64,000 bases of DNA from Sclerurus mexicanus (lineage: Eukaryota > Chordata > Aves > Passeriformes > Furnariidae), in NCBI GenBank assembly GCA_013396755.1, contig VWZF01003025.1:1179002-1243001 (forward strand). Reading direction: 5' to 3'. Both the position numbers and the translations under genes were made by a program. This document shows positions 61,450-64,000 of this stretch, one piece after another. Below the pieces are notes generated by a model. The model had not been told where the DNA came from. It searched no databases and saw only the letters and a program-made list of their open reading frames with translations. Position 1 is the first letter of the stretch; the number at the start of each line of letters is the position of its first letter.

Positions 61450-64000
61450 TTGGCTGACCTTCCCCGTTTTATAGGGAATGGGCAGGAAAGGACTTAGGGA
61501 ACTGCAACAAACAAAGTTTTGCAGAACACTGTAATTAAATGCAGATGTTTCTATTTCTTCAAATTCAGAGTAGGTTTCCACAAACTGCATTTCTTTTACT
61601 TTCACAGAAACAAAAATTACAACATTTTCTGAATTTTTTCACATTTTTAACTAGAGATCTCCAAGAATTTTGGTTTCACTAAAATCTTGGAACATAGAAT
61701 GACAGTTTTCCCCCCCTTCATTTCTCTATTTAACATGGAGTATTTTTTGAGCAGTCCTATATAATGTAGCTGTCTAAAGACTTTATATATAAATACTGTG
61801 ATCTAGAAAATGATGCCAGATCTGAAGAGCATTATTTCATCTAAATATTACTTACTCTGTAGCAAAAATTGCTGTCCTGATTTCTAGTGGAATATTTCTC
61901 ACAGTCCTGTATCATTTGGAGAGCAGACAGGTGGTGAGGAAACACTATCATGTTCCCAATTTTAATTAGCACTGGGAGTATGAATTAGATACTGATTTAA
62001 AATGGCAAAAACTGAGATCTTAGTACCAACTTGTTTGGTTAGAATATAGTTAATAATTCAGAGATCAAGGATGATAGTAAAAAGAAAAAAAAAACAACCA
62101 AACAATTTCATATATTATAGTTCTGTTCAGTAGAAAATGATGTATTGCCATGTTTACTTTCTTCCTGCACTAGAACTGGCAGTGAAATGCAGAGCTCTGG
62201 TGTGAGAGGGAGTTTCCAGCTCAGAAGTGGCCAAGACTTTTTGTTTTAACTTGACATTCATAGTGTTCTCCTGCCATTCTATTTCATAAGAGCTGTAATT
62301 GGGGTGCTTCCTACTTGCCTTTTGCCTCTCTTATTGCCCAGCTGAGATTACTTTGGAAGAGATGCAGTATTTTTCCTGGGATGAAAACCAAACCATACAT
62401 GACAGACATGGTATTTTCCTTACGTCAGGAAGGAGCCAGGAGCTGAGGATGACTCCTCAACAACAGGGCACAGATATTTCTTAAGATTTGTAGATATTTG
62501 TATAGATTTTTAGTAAAGCTACAGAGTTTTTAACACTTTAAAACAGCAGTTAACAGTTACCGACCCCCTTTCTCATCCTTTGTATCGAATTCTCGAAATT
62601 CTTCAAATTCTGCTCAATGTTCTTTTCAAGGAAAAAGATTTTAGAGAGTACATCTTGTCTGGGACATGTACCTAGAACGACAAAATAGGATATCATTGCA
62701 GTCAAAGCAGAAGGCCCAGAAACCTTGGAGAAGCTCCAGGGAAGGCATGTGATGCTGAAGATGATGATGGTGAAGAAGGAGGGGTCTTGAGACCTCCAAC
62801 TCAGTTCCAAGGGCTGTGCCAAGGGGCAGACCTGAGGGAGGTTCTGGGGGCGGACAATTCTCGGGTTGGATGTACCCATTAGATATGATAATTAATTAGT
62901 GCCGTAAATTTGTATAGCCCTACGCTGCACCAGGCACTCATGTGTTCAGTGTACCTTGAAGTGCTTTCGTGACAGCCCTGCTCTCTATTTTAATGTTGTC
63001 TCAAAAGTTCTTTTCTTCAGCTTTAGGCATCAGCAGGGGCTGGGCACAGTGAACAGAGACTGGTGCTGGGAACAAGATCCATTGACTGTCCCAAACAAGA
63101 CAAGTGATGAATCAGATCATGGGGCCACACAGAAAGTCCAGACAGAAACACAAGGAGCTGAGGTCTGAGACAAGTGACAGCAGGGACAGGACACAGGTCC
63201 AAAGCCTACCTGGGGAGACGCAGCCTGAGACAGTTCCAGGTACAGGAGGAGTCACCGAGTCATCCTCAGACCAGATGGTACATCAGATGTACCATATGAG
63301 AGGCCCACCAAGGAGACACCACCAGAGAGAGGACAAGGACATCTGTGATGTACCTCAAAAGAGGACTGATGGTTGAGGGTTGAGCTCACATGGACCCCCC
63401 ATGCCCATGGGGACCCTCTTAAGAGCCCCAGGGCCACCATTCATACACTCAGGGTCCTGAGACCCGAAATCTTTAACACTTTTAAAGAGGCAGAGCTGTG
63501 GAAACACCAAACTACATCCTCTGGAACACAGGAATGGCAGCTGAAGTGTTTGCTCTCTTGCAGGTCAAGTGTATAAATCACATTTTGGGAGGCAGCTTGA
63601 AATGTGCATTTGATTAGAGATATTTATGTGGATTAATAAACTTTCACTCCAGAAGCACTTAGAAGAATCAGATACATGTTTATTCATTGTATCCAGCACT
63701 CTAACTTACACGATTTTCCCATTTTTAGAGCATGTTTCTTTAATGTCTTCTATGATTGCAATTAGATCAGTACCTAGAGGAAATGTATGCACTTAGAAAT
63801 TGATTGAACCCACTATTAATAGTGCTTTTTGGGTTCTGCACTAGATAGCAAGGAGTCAGATGCAACACAAAATGTTATTATAATTGAGCATTAGTGCAAA
63901 GAGTAAGAAAAAATCAAAGAAGATTAACAGGCCATGAGTGCATTTTCTCACTTGGACTAATATAAGAAATAAGCTGGCAAAACAAGGAATTTTATTCACA
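61450..64000. other. Non-coding unique DNA
   Basis: No gene or repeat family recognised. Purine-rich DNA lies at 63000-63480 with open frames of about 90 codons or fewer. A perfect inverted repeat lies at 63275-63295. The last 500 bases are AT-rich without features. Confidence 0.5.
63275..63295. repeat. Perfect 10-bp inverted repeat
   Basis: ATGGTACATC (63275-63284), a central A, then GATGTACCAT (63286-63295). It is fully symmetric and could be a dimeric protein-binding site or chance. Confidence 0.8.

Noticed and set aside
1..64000. Prokaryotic operons, CRISPR arrays, phage or defence systems
   Set aside because: CR1 LINE ends, long non-coding spacers and vertebrate-type CpG depletion show vertebrate DNA. 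No regularly spaced repeat array or operon is present.
1..64000. tRNA or rRNA genes
   Set aside because: I did not see a B-box with a paired cloverleaf or any rRNA-like conserved block. A covariance-model scan would be decisive.

Overview
The window is vertebrate nuclear DNA, almost certainly from a bird. The sign is a series of 5'-truncated LINE fragments of the CR1 type: the 3' end carries the ATTCTRTG-type terminal repeat, followed inward (read on the antisense strand) by the familiar 'GGTTTGGGTTGGAAGGGACC', 'CCATGGGCAGGGACACC' and 'TTGCTCCAAGCCCCATCCAACC' blocks. One solo-LTR-like element of a well-known avian type, low overall GC and no dense coding support this. I cannot name the species. 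Passerine is a guess.

Layout: I find no convincing protein-coding gene, tRNA, rRNA or other recognisable RNA gene. The stretch reads as intergenic or deep-intronic DNA. 1-5.2 kb is unique AT-rich sequence with one short CpG-retaining patch (1060-1310). CR1 copies lie at 5.2-5.6 (-), 8.8-9.2 (+), 11.9-12.1 (+), 16.6 (+), 24.1 (+), 33.5 (-), 37.3 (+), 41.2 (-), 43.6-44.0 (-), 49.2-49.6 (+), 59.35-59.47 (-) and 61.2-61.45 kb (+). A probable older fragment lies at 46.8-46.9 kb. An LTR-like element is at 14.49-14.97 kb. A CpG-island-like patch lies at 27.76-28.05 kb and a weaker one at 35.5-35.9 kb. A minus-strand reading frame interrupted by one stop (31.06-31.83 kb) could be a coding relic. A start codon in a perfect Kozak context followed 47 bases later by a consensus splice donor lies at 39.96-40.01 kb. 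Simple repeats include an (AAT)n microsatellite at 44.98-45.03 kb, an 18-bp tandem repeat at 32.07-32.13 kb and a very AT-rich block at 53.22-53.31 kb.

The CR1 copies fall into at least two 3'-end types. One has the '..GGTCCCTTCCAACCCAAACC' end (5.2, 8.8, 41.2, 49.2 kb). The other has '..CTTTTCCAACCT..' with a 'CACAAATT'-containing body (11.9 and 43.6 kb). The few long open frames in the window mostly sit on these GC-rich CR1 tails and are artefacts. No operon, CRISPR array, defence system or other evident novel system was found. The items most worth checking are the 31 kb reading frame, the 27.8 kb CpG patch, the 39.96 kb exon-like signal and the CR1 copy with an internal loss next to the single N at 59372.
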